A DNA stretch of 64,000 nt from CAIWHR01 sp963708855 (GTDB taxonomy: Bacteria; Pseudomonadota; Gammaproteobacteria; Burkholderiales; Casimicrobiaceae). The stretch spans positions 1-64,000 of the forward strand of contig CAVPUM010000022.1 in NCBI GenBank assembly GCA_963708855.1, written 5' to 3'. This document shows, in pieces, positions 27,875-37,955 of the stretch (position 1 is the stretch's first letter; each line of letters begins with the position of its first letter). The position numbers and the translations under genes were made by a program. Under the pieces are notes generated by a model. That model did not search any database. It was not told where the DNA came from and saw only the letters and a program-made list of their open reading frames with translations.

Positions 27875-30001
27875 ATGCTTTCCCTCGAAGGCACAGACTT
27901 TCCCGACCTCGGCCCGCTTCTGGAGCCCCGATCCATTGCCGTGATCGGCGCGTCCGAACAGCCGGGAAACGTCGGCGGCGATACGGTCCGGCGACTGCAG
28001 AAGTTCAAGTTCCCCGGGCGGGTCTGGCCGATCAATCGGTCCGCCGCCGCGGTGGCCGATCTGCCGTGCTACACGCGGGTTTCCGAGTTGCCCGAGGTTC
28101 CGGAGCTGGCGATCATGGCGATCCCCGCGAACGCCTTGATGGAGGCCGTTGCCGAATGCGCCGATGCCGGCGTGCGTTACGGGATCGCCTACGCCGGCGG
28201 GCTGGCCGAGGCGGGCGGCGAGGGCGCCCGACTGCAGCGCGCGCTCACGGCACTCTGTCGCGAGCGGGACTTCACGCTGTGCGGTCCCAACTGCGTGGGG
28301 ATCATCAACGCGACGGCCCCGGTCACCGCGACCTTCGCCACCGCGCTCTACGAGATGGACGCGCTGCGTCCCGGCGTCATTTCGACGGTCTGTCAGAGCG
28401 GCGGCATCGCGACGACGAGTTTTTCGATGGTCCAGCAGGCCGGTTTCGGTTTTCGCTACATGGTGAGCAGCGGCAACGAAGCGGTGGTGAGCTTTGCCGA
28501 TTATCTCCACGCGTTCGCGCAGGATCCGGGCACCCGCATCATCGGCGGCTATCTCGAAGGCATCACCGACGGGCCGAAGTTCCTGCGCGCCCTCGAAGCG
28601 GCACGCAGGCAGGACAAGCCGGTGGTGCTGATCAAGGCCGGCATCACCGGGGCCACGGCCCGCGCCGCGCAAGCGCACACGGGCGCGCTGGTCGGCGAGG
28701 ATCGCGTGTTCGACGCCGTTCTGAAGGAGATGGGGGTCATTCGCGTCTACTCGGTGGAAGAGCTCGTGGATGTCATGCTGATGCTGGTCGGAAATCGGGG
28801 CAAGGTCGGTTCCGGTCCCGGAGTGGGAGTCATCACGTTCGGCGGCGGCAACGGCGTTCTCGCGGCCGACCAATGCGCGATCAACGGTCTGTCCACACCG
28901 ACCCTGGGCGACGAGTGCGTCGAACGGCTGCGGCCGCTGCTGGTCTCGGTCGCGTCAGCAGCCAATCCGCTCGATCTTACCCCGACCACCGCGTTTCGCG
29001 CCGATGCGCTCGCGCAGCTCCCGGACGCGCTCGACATCATCGCCGAGGAACCACAGATCCATTCGCTTCTGTTCATCGTCGGATCGCTCGCCTCGAAAGC
29101 CGCCGAAATCTCCGACATCATCTGCGACCTCTCCCGGCGCGCCGTGAAGCCGGTCTGCGTCTGCTGGCCGTCGCCGCCGCGCGACGTGCCGGCCCGGCTG
29201 GCCGGGCACGGTATCTATTCCTTCGTCGAGGCCGCGCGCGGCATCGCTGGCATCGCCCGACTGGCGGCGCATGACGCCGCCGCCGGGCGGCCGGCGCGTG
29301 CCACGGACGCCGGACTGACCGCGTTCGACTGGTCGGGCTTCGTTGCTGTGGACGACGCCGCGGCCGTCGTTCCCGAGCATCAATGCCATCGCATCCTGAA
29401 AGCCGCCGGTTTGCCCGTTGCCGCCGGTCTCCTTGCGACGGACGAGGCGCAGGCAGTGCGGATCGCCGAGTCGATAGGCTTGCCGGTTGTGTTGAAGGGC
29501 ATCAGCGCGGAAGTCACGCACCGCGCCAAGGCCGGACTGCTCGCGGTCGATGTTCGCTCGGAGCAGGAGGTCCGCAGCGCCTATCGCCGTCTTGCCGCGC
29601 GCGGCCTGGAGCTGTCGGTCCGGATGGAAGGGTGCTATGTGCAGAAGATGCACAAGGGCGGTGCCGAACTCCTGGTCACGGCCTTTCGCGATCCGGTCTT
29701 CGGGACGATGGTCAGCTGCGGCAGCGGCGGCGTGCTCACCGAGTTGATCGACGACATCGTCACCGAGCGCGCGCCCGTCAGTACGGCGCTCGCCGCTCAC
29801 ATGCTGGAGCGCTTGCGGAGCCGCCGCCACGCGGTCGATGCCAAGGGAACGCTGAGTTGCGATCATGCCGCTGTGTTCATAGCGCGCTTTTCGGAGCTGG
29901 CAGCGACCGCTCCCTGGACGCGGTTCATCTTCGAGGTCAATCCGGTGCTGTGGACCCGCGAAGGAGCGGTCGCCGTGGATGGCCTGCTAGTTGTCGGCTA
30001 G
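27875..30001 (+). CDS. NDP-forming acyl-CoA synthetase (acetate-CoA ligase family), 708 aa
   Basis: Fused CoA-binding, succinyl-CoA-ligase-like and ATP-grasp domains. Visible features: EPRSIAVIGASEQPGNVGG, the phosphohistidine-loop region near AQAHTGALVGEDRVF, and C-terminal ATP-grasp DVRSEQEVRSAYRRL. It makes an acyl-CoA from a free acid with ATP and ADP formation; the substrate differs widely in this family. A second paralogue lies at 35720-37853. The gene ends 15 bases inside the convergent TctA end. Confidence 0.87.
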   Translation: MLSLEGTDFPDLGPLLEPRSIAVIGASEQPGNVGGDTVRRLQKFKFPGRVWPINRSAAAVADLPCYTRVSELPEVPELAIMAIPANALMEAVAECADAGVRYGIAYAGGLAEAGGEGARLQRALTALCRERDFTLCGPNCVGIINATAPVTATFATALYEMDALRPGVISTVCQSGGIATTSFSMVQQAGFGFRYMVSSGNEAVVSFADYLHAFAQDPGTRIIGGYLEGITDGPKFLRALEAARRQDKPVVLIKAGITGATARAAQAHTGALVGEDRVFDAVLKEMGVIRVYSVEELVDVMLMLVGNRGKVGSGPGVGVITFGGGNGVLAADQCAINGLSTPTLGDECVERLRPLLVSVASAANPLDLTPTTAFRADALAQLPDALDIIAEEPQIHSLLFIVGSLASKAAEISDIICDLSRRAVKPVCVCWPSPPRDVPARLAGHGIYSFVEAARGIAGIARLAAHDAAAGRPARATDAGLTAFDWSGFVAVDDAAAVVPEHQCHRILKAAGLPVAAGLLATDEAQAVRIAESIGLPVVLKGISAEVTHRAKAGLLAVDVRSEQEVRSAYRRLAARGLELSVRMEGCYVQKMHKGGAELLVTAFRDPVFGTMVSCGSGGVLTELIDDIVTERAPVSTALAAHMLERLRSRRHAVDAKGTLSCDHAAVFIARFSELAATAPWTRFIFEVNPVLWTREGAVAVDGLLVVG

Positions 30002-31507
30002 CGGAATCGCGATCGCTTTGCGCCCCGTCAGCCGCCGCCATGCCCAGCGGAACACCGGGAACGCGAGCACCAGCGCCGCGACGATCATCAAGCCGGTCGA
30101 GAGTGGACCGCGCACCAGCACCGACAGGTCGCCGCCGGACATCGACAGCGACTGACGCAGGGCCTTTTCGGTCAAGGGGCCGAGAATGAGGGTGAAGGCC
30201 ATCGGCGCGACCGGAAAGCCGATCTTCTTGCAGACGTAACCGATGATGCCGAAGACGATCAGCACGCCGACATCGAACAGGCTGCCGCGGGTGGCGTAGG
30301 AGCCGACCGCGGTGAAGGCGAGAATGAGCGGAAAGAGAATCGAATAGGGAATACGCAACAGGTGGACCCAGATGCCGACCAGCGGCAGATTCAGCACCAG
30401 CAGCAGCACGTTGCCGACGTAGAGGCTCGCGATCACCGCCCACACGAAGTCCGGCTTCTCCTGGAACAGGAACGGACCCGGCGTGAGGCCATTCATCATG
30501 AACGCGCCCAGCAGAACCGCGATCGTGGGCGAAGCGGGAACGCCCAGCGTGAAAAGCGGAATGAGCGCGCCGTTGGCATAGGCGTTGTTCGTGGTCTCGG
30601 GGCCGGCGACGCCTTCGATCGCGCCTTTGCCGAATTTCTCCGGATGCCTGGACACGCGCTTTTCCACCGCATAGGAGACGATGGTCGGCAGCAGCGTGCC
30701 GATGCCGGGGATGAGGCCGCAGAAGACGCCGATCAGCGTGCCGCGGGTGATCGGCATCGCGGACTGCGAGAGCTCTTGTCCTGGTCAGCATCTTGGAATT
30801 GATCCGCGCCGCTCGACGCGAGCCGGCCTTCGCTTCCAGGTTGTGCGAGGATCTCGCCGATGCCGTAGAGGCCCATGATGACGGGCACGAAGCCGATGCC
30901 GTCAGGAGCTCGGCACGGCCGAAGGTCAGCCGCGGAGTGCCCTCGACGAGATCGGTTCCGGGGATCGACAGCGCCAGGCCGAGGAGGGCGCTGAGCAGCC
31001 CGAGGAGCGGGGAGCCGCCGGTAAACGCGACGAGCAGGGACGAGCCCGAGCATCATCAGGCCGAAGAACTCGGGCGGCCCGAAGTCGAGCGCGACGCGCG
31101 CGAGCGGCGGCGCCGCCACGACCAGGACGCTCGTCGCGATCGTGCCGCCGATGAACGAGCCGATCGCGGCGATCGCCAGCGCCGCGCCGGCGCGACCCTG
31201 CTTGGCCATTTCGTAGCCGTCGATCGCAGGTGATCGCCGAGGCGCCTTCGCCCGGCACGTTCATCAGCACGGCGGTGATGGTGCCGCCGTACATCGCGCC
31301 GTAGTAGATCGCGCCCAGCATGATGATGGCGCCGGTCGCATCGAGCTGGAACGTGAGCGGCAGCAGGATGCCGATGCCGGCGATCGGACCGATCCCGGGC
31401 AGCACGCCGACCGCGGTGCCGATGATCGAGCCGATCAAAGCGAACAGCAGATTGCCCGGCTGCAGCGCGACGCCGAAGCCGTGCATCAGACTGGACAGCG
31501 AATCCAT
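29987..31507 (-). CDS. TctA-family large permease subunit, frameshifted four times
   Basis: Large TctA membrane subunit of a tripartite tricarboxylate transporter: SLMHGFGVALQPGNLLFALIG, GVLPGIGPIAGIGILLPLTF, AIYYGAMYGGTITAVLMNVPGE, then IPGIGTLLPTIVSY and RIPYSILFPLILAFTAVG with many helices. Extra bases near 31228 and 31037 and missing bases near 30906 and 30777 cancel, leaving a 506-residue frame, close to family length. It pairs with TctC genes at 31708-33721 on the same strand and with the TctB at 27236. It should import a carboxylate driven by the membrane potential. Confidence 0.85.
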
Positions 31508-31566
31508 CAACGCGTGTTCAGATCACGGTTGCAGACGCGAACGGATGGCACGGCGTGCGGGAGAGG

Positions 31567-31638
31567 GTCGCGGGGAAGCGGCGAGAGCCCGCGGGCGCCT
31601 GGGGTACGAAGCGCGGGCTCTCGCCGCTTCCCCGCGAC
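31567..31638. repeat. Perfect 27-bp inverted repeat, 18-nt loop
   Basis: Bases 31567-31593 and 31612-31638 are exact reverse complements; each arm contains the core GGGGAAGCGGCGAGAGCCCG. Loop 31594-31611. It lies in the 200-base gap between the TctA start and the TctC stop. The stem is long and perfect, with no following T-run on either strand, so it is more like a REP-type palindrome or a processing/attenuation hairpin than a simple intrinsic terminator. Confidence 0.9.
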
Positions 31639-31707
31639 GTCATTCTTCGTGGTCGTGCTGCGTCTATGCGGGGTTCCCGGCGGGTACCCGCGTTTCGGCG
31701 AGACACG

Positions 31708-32673
31708 TTACTTGATTGCCTTGCCGAGTTGCTCGGCGACGACGTACTGCTCGGCCTGCGCCTTGGTGGCGGCTTCCCGGATCTCGTTGCCGGTCTTGAA
31801 TTCGATGAGCTCTCCGGTGTTGACCAGCCGTTCACGAGTCGCCGGATCGGCCATCGCCTTCTTCAGCGCGTCTTCCAGCTTTTGCCGGATGGGTTCGGGC
31901 AGCCCGGGCGGACCGACGACCGACGCGAGGTTGCGCGCGGTGAAGCCGTAGAGCTTCGAGCTCAGCGGCACGCCCAGCTTCTCGAGTTCGGGCCATGACG
32001 TGCTGACGACCAGCAAAGCGCGAATCTTCCCCTCACGCATATGCGACAACGTCGCGGTGGCCGAGTTGGCCTCGACCTCGACGTCGCCGGCGAGCATCTT
32101 CAGGACCTGCTCCGCGCCGCCGGACGTCGGCACCGTGCGGTACGTGAAGCCGCCGATCGCCTGCGCCAACTGCGCCATTGCGATGTCGGGAATGCCGAAT
32201 CCGCCTGAGTTGGCGCTCACGACCTTGTCCGGATTGGCCTTCGCGTACGTCACGAAATCCTGAATGGTCTTGTACCGGCTGTCCGAGCGCACCCATATTG
32301 CGTAATACGATTCGAGCGTGGAGCCGATGAACGTGAGCTTCAGCGGATCGAAGCCGAGATCCGTCGTATACGGCAGCACCGTGAGGATCGACCCCGACGT
32401 CATGCCGATGGTGTAGCCATCGGGCCTGGCCGTGGAGACGGCGCGCGTTCCCACCGCTCCGTTGCCGCCAACCTTGTTTTCGATGATGATCGGCTGCCCG
32501 AGCGTCTTCTCCATGTGCGAGGCGACGATCCGGGCGGCGAGATCGGTCGATCCGCCGGCGCCGTAGCCGACGATCATTGTGATCGGGCGCGTCGGATAGT
32601 CCTGCGCCCATACCGAAGTGCCGCTCAGGAACAAGCATAGCGACCATGCCGCTGCCAGCAATTTGTGCATCAT
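31708..32673 (-). CDS. Bug/TctC-family substrate-binding protein (first of two)
   Basis: 321 residues with a signal peptide (cleavage after SVWAQ). Bug hallmarks are RPITMIVGYGAGGSTDLAAR, VENKVGGNG-like IIIENKVGGNGAVG, RPDGYTIGM and a late VVGPPGLPEPIRQKL. Most likely periplasmic receptor for the TctA/TctB permease. The double ATG at 32673/32670 follows an AGGAGGAA leader. A second copy lies directly upstream on the same strand. Confidence 0.92.
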   Translation of the reverse strand: MMHKLLAAAWSLCLFLSGTSVWAQDYPTRPITMIVGYGAGGSTDLAARIVASHMEKTLGQPIIIENKVGGNGAVGTRAVSTARPDGYTIGMTSGSILTVLPYTTDLGFDPLKLTFIGSTLESYYAIWVRSDSRYKTIQDFVTYAKANPDKVVSANSGGFGIPDIAMAQLAQAIGGFTYRTVPTSGGAEQVLKMLAGDVEVEANSATATLSHMREGKIRALLVVSTSWPELEKLGVPLSSKLYGFTARNLASVVGPPGLPEPIRQKLEDALKKAMADPATRERLVNTGELIEFKTGNEIREAATKAQAEQYVVAEQLGKAIK

Positions 32674-32728
32674 TCCTCCTCGTGCGACGAGCCCAATGGC
32701 GACGAATGAAAGCGAGAAGCGGTGGGTG

Positions 32729-33721
32729 TCACTTCTGCTGCAGATTCTCGAGAATGGGTTTCATGCGTATTTCGGTGTCCATCCAGAGCTTGGTGTAGGC
32801 GGCGGGATCGAGGTACGCCGGTGCAAGCGCGAGCTCCTGCAGCTTCTTCTGATGCTCCGGACTTTCGATCACCTTCTTCATGGCCGTGGTCAACGTATCG
32901 ACAACGTCTTGCGGGGTCCCCTCCGGTGCCACGATCCCCGTCCAGGAAGCGGCCGCGACGTCGTAGCCCTGCGATTTCATGGTCGGAACTTCCGGCATCG
33001 ACTTGTCCGGCTGGTCCGCCGCAACCGCCAATACGCGAAAAGCGCCGCTCTGCTTGTGCGGCAGGGCGTCGGCGGTCGCGCCGGCCAGCGCGTCGACATG
33101 TCCGCCGAGAAGCGCGGTGACCGAAGGCGCGCCGCCGGTGAAATGGACGGAGATGAAGCGCACCCCGGCGGCGCGTTCGAGCATCAGTACCTGCGAGTGC
33201 GGCACCGCCATCAGGCCGCTGTCGCTGATCGAGATCGTTTCTGGGCTCTTGCGTGCCGCCTCGACCAGATCACGCAGCGTCTGGTAGCGACTGTCCGCGC
33301 GGACCGAGATCGTCTGGGGCACGTAATGGTGCATCGCCACCGGCTGGAAGCTCGATCGCGTATACGTCAGGTCGCGACCGGGCACCAGGTAATGCGTGAC
33401 CACCGTGGGCAGCACGACGTAGGACAGCATGTAGCCGTCCGGTTTTGCTCGCGTGAGCTCCATCAAGCCTACCTGTGAGGCCGCGCCCGGCTTGTTGACG
33501 ACTACGACCGGTGTCGTCAGCTCCTTCTCCAGTGCGGCCGCCATCAGGCGCGCGCAGGTGTCGGTGACACCGCCGGGGGCGTAAGGGACGATGATCGTTA
33601 CCGGCTTGCCGCGCACCGGGAACGCACTGCCCTGGGCGAGCGCCTGGATGCACACTGCGCCGGCGAGGGCTCCGGCAACGGCCGCAGCCATTGCGGCCTT
33701 CCACGTCGAGTACCACGGCAT
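32729..33721 (-). CDS. Bug/TctC-family substrate-binding protein (second of two)
   Basis: 330 residues with a signal peptide (AGAVCIQALAQG). It contains GKPVTIIVPYAPGGVTDTCA, VVVVNKPGAASQVG, RAKPDGYMLSYV and TGIVAPEGTPQDVV, the Bug-family layout. Two receptors in tandem probably feed the same permease with different ligands or affinities (inference). The ATG at 33721 is preceded by GGAGGAATCAAC. Its sequence is clearly diverged from the neighbour, so it is not a recent duplicate. Confidence 0.92.
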   Translation of the reverse strand: MPWYSTWKAAMAAAVAGALAGAVCIQALAQGSAFPVRGKPVTIIVPYAPGGVTDTCARLMAAALEKELTTPVVVVNKPGAASQVGLMELTRAKPDGYMLSYVVLPTVVTHYLVPGRDLTYTRSSFQPVAMHHYVPQTISVRADSRYQTLRDLVEAARKSPETISISDSGLMAVPHSQVLMLERAAGVRFISVHFTGGAPSVTALLGGHVDALAGATADALPHKQSGAFRVLAVAADQPDKSMPEVPTMKSQGYDVAAASWTGIVAPEGTPQDVVDTLTTAMKKVIESPEHQKKLQELALAPAYLDPAAYTKLWMDTEIRMKPILENLQQK

Positions 33722-33809
33722 GTTGATTCCTCCAGTTGTGAAGATGAGGTCTTCGCCCCGTTCCGACGATCGCTGCGCACAGTGTACCCGCATCGACCAT
33801 CGCCAGACG

Positions 33810-34648
33810 CTAGCGCAGCTTCCAGACGGGTCGGCGTTTCTCCTTGAATGCGCGCGAGCCCTCGGCACCGTCCTCGGTCTCGGCGATTTCCTGATCCAGA
33901 TGGCGCGCGTAGGCCGACAGCGACGCGGGAAACGACGCCGTCAGGCGATACAGGCGGATCGCGCGCCTGCACCGCGAGCGGAGAGCCCAGGCACACCATC
34001 TCGGCGAGCTGCTCGGCCGTCGTCATCAGCTGGTCACGCGGCACCACCTTGTTGACGATCGCCTGCTGCAGACATTCCTGGGCGGTCAAGCGGCCGTTGC
34101 AAAGCGTGAGGTAGGCGGCGGTCGTGCGCGGCAGCGCGGTGTACATCTCGTGCGGCGCGCCGAGGCGGCCGACGTTGGTGTGCTGGTCGCCGATCCAGGC
34201 ATCGTCGGCCATCACCCGCAGTTGACACTGGAGGATGATGTTGAGTCCAACACCGACCGCGAAGCCGTTGATCGCGGCGATCAGCGGCTTTTCCAGGTTC
34301 ACGTCCTGCGGCTGCCCGCCGCCGCCCCAGTGGAACAGGGGGCTGTTCGGGTCCTCGTGCGGCGTGCGCTTGCCCTGTGCCTGGTATTGCGCGAGGAATT
34401 TGACGTCGCGTCCGGCGCAGAAGGCCTGCCCGGCTGCCGGTCACGATGCCGACAGTAGATGTCGGGATCGAGGCCGATGTCGCGCCAGCAGGAGCGCATC
34501 TCCGCGTACGCGTACGAGTGCAGGGCGTTGCGCACCTCGGGCCGATTGAGCGTGACATAGGCGACATGCCCCTTCTTCTCGTAGATGACGTGCTCGAGGT
34601 TGGCGCGGCATCGATGGACGGGTCGTACGGTGACTCGTAGCGCGGCAT
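33810..34648 (-). CDS. Enoyl-CoA hydratase/isomerase (crotonase) 1, frameshifted four times
   Basis: Crotonase-fold protein: VAYVTLNRPEVRNAL, the oxyanion-hole region GQAFCAGRDVKFLAQ and KPLIAAINGFAVGVGLNI, and a C-terminal FKEKRRPVWKLR. Extra bases near 33963, 34435 and 34454 and one missing base near 34605 are inferred. The corrected length is 278. ATG at 34648 with a GAGGAGG site. Four breaks in one gene make it the most damaged in the window. It sits between the TctC genes and crotonase 2. Confidence 0.8.
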
Positions 34649-34824
34649 GGTGATCCTCCTCGGGGAAGTGCGTTCACGGATCGCGACTTGATTTTCCGGG
34701 CGGCTATTCCGCGCGCAGGCTCACACAAGGGCAACCGGCGCGATGTGGGGCCCGCCGCGCCAGACACAGCCGCAGGCAGGAAGTGAAGGGGTCATGGGTC
34801 GCGCTTCCGGCGTGGCGACATCGC

Positions 34825-35592
34825 TCAGAAGACCGGCTTGCGCTTTTCCAGAAAGGCGCGCCGCGCTTCCTGGGCCTCGGGGGTCTTGCTGAGCGGCGTG
34901 ATGTAGTTCTGCTCGACGCGAAAGCCTTCACGCAGCCCGAGACCTTCGACGGTCAGAAAGGAGTCGCGGATGGTGCGCACCGCTGCGGGACTCTGGCGGC
35001 GATCGCCGACGCCACGCCGAGTGCCGCCGGCAGCAGCTGGGCACCGGGCAAGCACGCCTCGACCGCGCCCAGGCGATAGAGCTCCGACCGCCGGGACCCG
35101 CTCACCGGTCAGCATCATCCGGCGCACTTTCGACGGCGGCAGGATACGCTGCAGAAAGCTCGCGCCGCCGCCCATGCCGACGTCGATCTCCGGCATCGCG
35201 AACACCGCGCTGTCGGCGGCGAAGATCAGGTCACAGCACGCCGCCAGCACGAAGCCTGCGCCCATCGCCGCGCCGTTCACCGCGGCGATGACCGGCTTGC
35301 TGCTGTCGAGGATTGCAAAGAACGCCTCGCGGGTTAGCCGGTTGGCGCGCAGGTGATCGCCCGGGGCGCTGCCGAGCACCTGCCTTTCCTTGAGGTCGGC
35401 ACCCGCACAAAACACCTTGCCGCGGGCGGTGAGGACGATGGTGCGCACATCGGCGCGCTCCTGCAGGGAGTCAAAGGCGCGCAACAGCTCCTCACGGATA
35501 TCCCGGCCCAGTGCATTCACTGGCGGCCGCGCCAGTGCCACGACGGCCACATACGGCGCGGCGATCTCGATCTCGACGAACCTGGACTGCAT
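34825..35592 (-). CDS. Enoyl-CoA hydratase/isomerase (crotonase) 2, frameshifted twice
   Basis: 255 residues from the ATG at 35592 (GGAG eight bases before). It has VAVVALARPPVNALG, KVFCAGADLKERQ, KPVIAAVNGAAMGAGFVLA and the exit ARRAFLEKRKPVF, a full crotonase. One extra base near 35086 and one missing near 34995 cancel. In-frame ATGs further upstream would only add unconserved residues. It is probably co-transcribed with crotonase 1, supplying enoyl-CoA hydration in the catabolic block. Confidence 0.82.
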   Translation of the reverse strand: MQSRFVEIEIAAPYVAVVALARPPVNALGRDIREELLRAFDSLQERADVRTIVLTARGKVFCAGADLKERQVLGSAPGDHLRANRLTREAFFAILDSSKPVIAAVNGAAMGAGFVLAACCDLIFAADSAVFAMPEIDVGMGGGASFLQRILPPSKVRRMMLTGERVPAVGALSPGRGRGVLARCPAAAGGTRRGVGDRRQSPAAVRTIRDSFLTVEGLGLREGFRVEQNYITPLSKTPEAQEARRAFLEKRKPVF

Positions 35593-35719
35593 GCCTGGCG
35601 CTCCGGATAGCATGTCGGTGTTGTCCGTGATGCGCATAAGTGTACTCTAACGGTGGTGCGCTTTCGTGTGGCAGTCAGTCGCGCGGCGCGCAGTAAACCT
35701 GAAGCCCGTCGATGCCCCC

Positions 35720-37853
35720 ATGCCATCCGTGATATCGCCGCCCTTTCCGGATATCTCGCGCCTGCTCGAGCCCCGGTCGATCGCGGTGATCGGCGCTTCC
35801 GACCAACCGGGGAATCTCGGCGGGTTGGCGATTCGCTTGCTGCGCAAATTCGGCTATCCGGGAACGCTCTGGCCGATCAATCCACGGCACTCCGAAGTGC
35901 ACGGGCTCGCCTGCCATGCGCGTGTCGCCGATCTTCCGGCGCCGGCCGATCTTGCGCTGTTTGCAACGGGAGCGGATTCCGTTCCTGCTCTCGTGCGCGA
36001 ATGCGCGGGATCCGGAATTCGCTTCGGGATCGTCTGGGCCGGAGGTTTTGCGGAAGTCGGCCAGCGCGGCGAGCCGTTGCAGCGCGAGCTGGTGGAGGCG
36101 TGTCACGACACGGGCTTCATCCTCGCCGGGCCGAACTGCATCGGCATCATCGATTCGTGGATGCCGATGACGGCGAGCTTCGCGTCGTTTCTGACCGAGA
36201 CCGACTCCCTGGTGCGTGGCGACATCTCGATGGTGAGCCAAAGTGGCGGCCTGGCAACCATGGCCCAGGCGTTCGCGCAGCAAGCCGGCTTCGGCTTTCG
36301 TTACATGATCAGCAGTGGCAACGAGGCCGTGCTGACCGCGGCGGATTACGTCCATGCGCTGGTCGAGGACGCGCACACCAAGGTCATCGCGGCCTATCTG
36401 GAAGGCGTCAGGGACGGAGGGCGTTTCGTGGCCGCGCTCGCGGAGGCGCGCGCCGTAGGCAAGCCGGTCGTCGTGCTGAAGGGGGGAGAGACGGCGGCGA
36501 GTGCGCGCGCGGCGGTGGCGCACACCGGCGCGCTCGCAGGGGAGCGGCGCGTGTGGGATGCGGTGTTTCGCGATGCCGGGGTCATTCAGGTGCATTCGCT
36601 GGAGGAGCTGCTCGACCAGGTGCTGTTCCTGAGCAGCACGGATCTTTCCAGGTTGCCGTCGGGCAATGGCGTCGCCGCCGTCACCTTCGGCGGCGGCGGG
36701 GGCGTGCTCGCGGCGGATCAGGCGGCGCGCCATGGCCTTGCGATGCCGATGCTGACTGCGGCCACGCGCGAGCGCCTGCGTCCGCTCGTGCCGCCCATCG
36801 CGGCGATCGAAAATCCGGTCGACGTCACGCCGCAGGTGTTTAACCAGGCGGAGTGGTTTGCCCACTTCGCGGAAGTGCTGGACGTGATCGCCGCCGATCC
36901 CGGCATCCATTCCATCCTGCTGCAGTTCGGCCCCATGGCGCAGCGTGCGATGGATGTTGCGCAGGTCGTTTGCGACTTCCGGCATCGCACGGCCAAGACC
37001 ATATGCCTGGGCTGGCCGCTCGCGCCGCGCGGGGTACCGGAGTTCCTGCGCGAGCAGGGTGTATTCGTGTTCACGGAATACGAGCGGGCGATCGGCGTAC
37101 TGGGACAGCTCGCCCGCCGACACTCCGCCGTCGCGAGCGATATCGGGGAGCCGGTCCAGGCATTGCCGTTCGACTGGTCGGTGCATGCGCCGGGCCGGGC
37201 AACCGCTGGCGTGATTTCCGAGCCGGATTGCCATCGTTTGCTCGCCGCGGCAGGACTTCCGGTCGCCCCGGGACGGCTCGTGCATTCGGCGGATGAGGCG
37301 GCCGAAGCCGCGCTGGCGGTGGGCATGCCGGTCGCGATGAAGGGAATTTCCCCGGCGGTGACGCATCGCGCGGCCGCGGGCCTGCTGACGCTCGGCATTG
37401 ACGCGGAGGCAGATGCCCGTGCGACCTATCGCGAGCTCACCGCGCGGGGCGCCGCCGCGGGCATCGCGCTCGACGGCATCTACGTGCAGCACATGATCGA
37501 GCGAGGGCCTGGAGGTGCTGATGTCGGCGTTTCGGGACCCTGTGTTCGGCCCCATGATTTCCTGTGGGGCAGGTGGCAATTTCACCGAGCTCATCGACGA
37601 CGTCACCCTGCAGCGCGCGCCTGTTTCCGAAGCGCAGGCGTTGGTGATGATCGAGCGCCTGCGCCTTGCGCACAGCGCGCGCAAGACGCGCGTGCCACCC
37701 GATCGCCTTTTGCTCGCGGCATTCATCGCTCGGCTCTCACAGCTTGCCGCCGGCGCACCGTGGCGGCGTTTCGTGCTGGAGATCAATCCGGTCAAGTGGG
37801 GTCGCGACCGTGTCGTGGCGGTCGACGGACTGCTGGTGATCGAAGAACCCTGA
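35720..37853 (+). CDS. NDP-forming acyl-CoA synthetase paralogue, frameshifted
   Basis: Paralogue of the 27875-30001 gene, with EPRSIAVIGASDQPGNLGG, AGPNCIGIID, the AVAHTGALAGERRVW region and a C-terminal ATP-grasp ending AVDGLLVIEEP. One extra C near 37508 separates a tail (VLMSAFRDPVFGPMISCGAG) that joins directly to QHMIERGLE. Corrected length is 710 residues. The same domain order and length as the first copy suggest an old duplication; both could activate related acids. Confidence 0.87.
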
Positions 37854-37955
37854 CCGCGGCCGCCCCGGCCCGTGCCTGCCGGGCCCGGCATTGACCGCGA
37901 CGTCGCGAAGCCTCTATTCTGACCGATTCGACGCACCCGTCACGGAGCCACGAAC

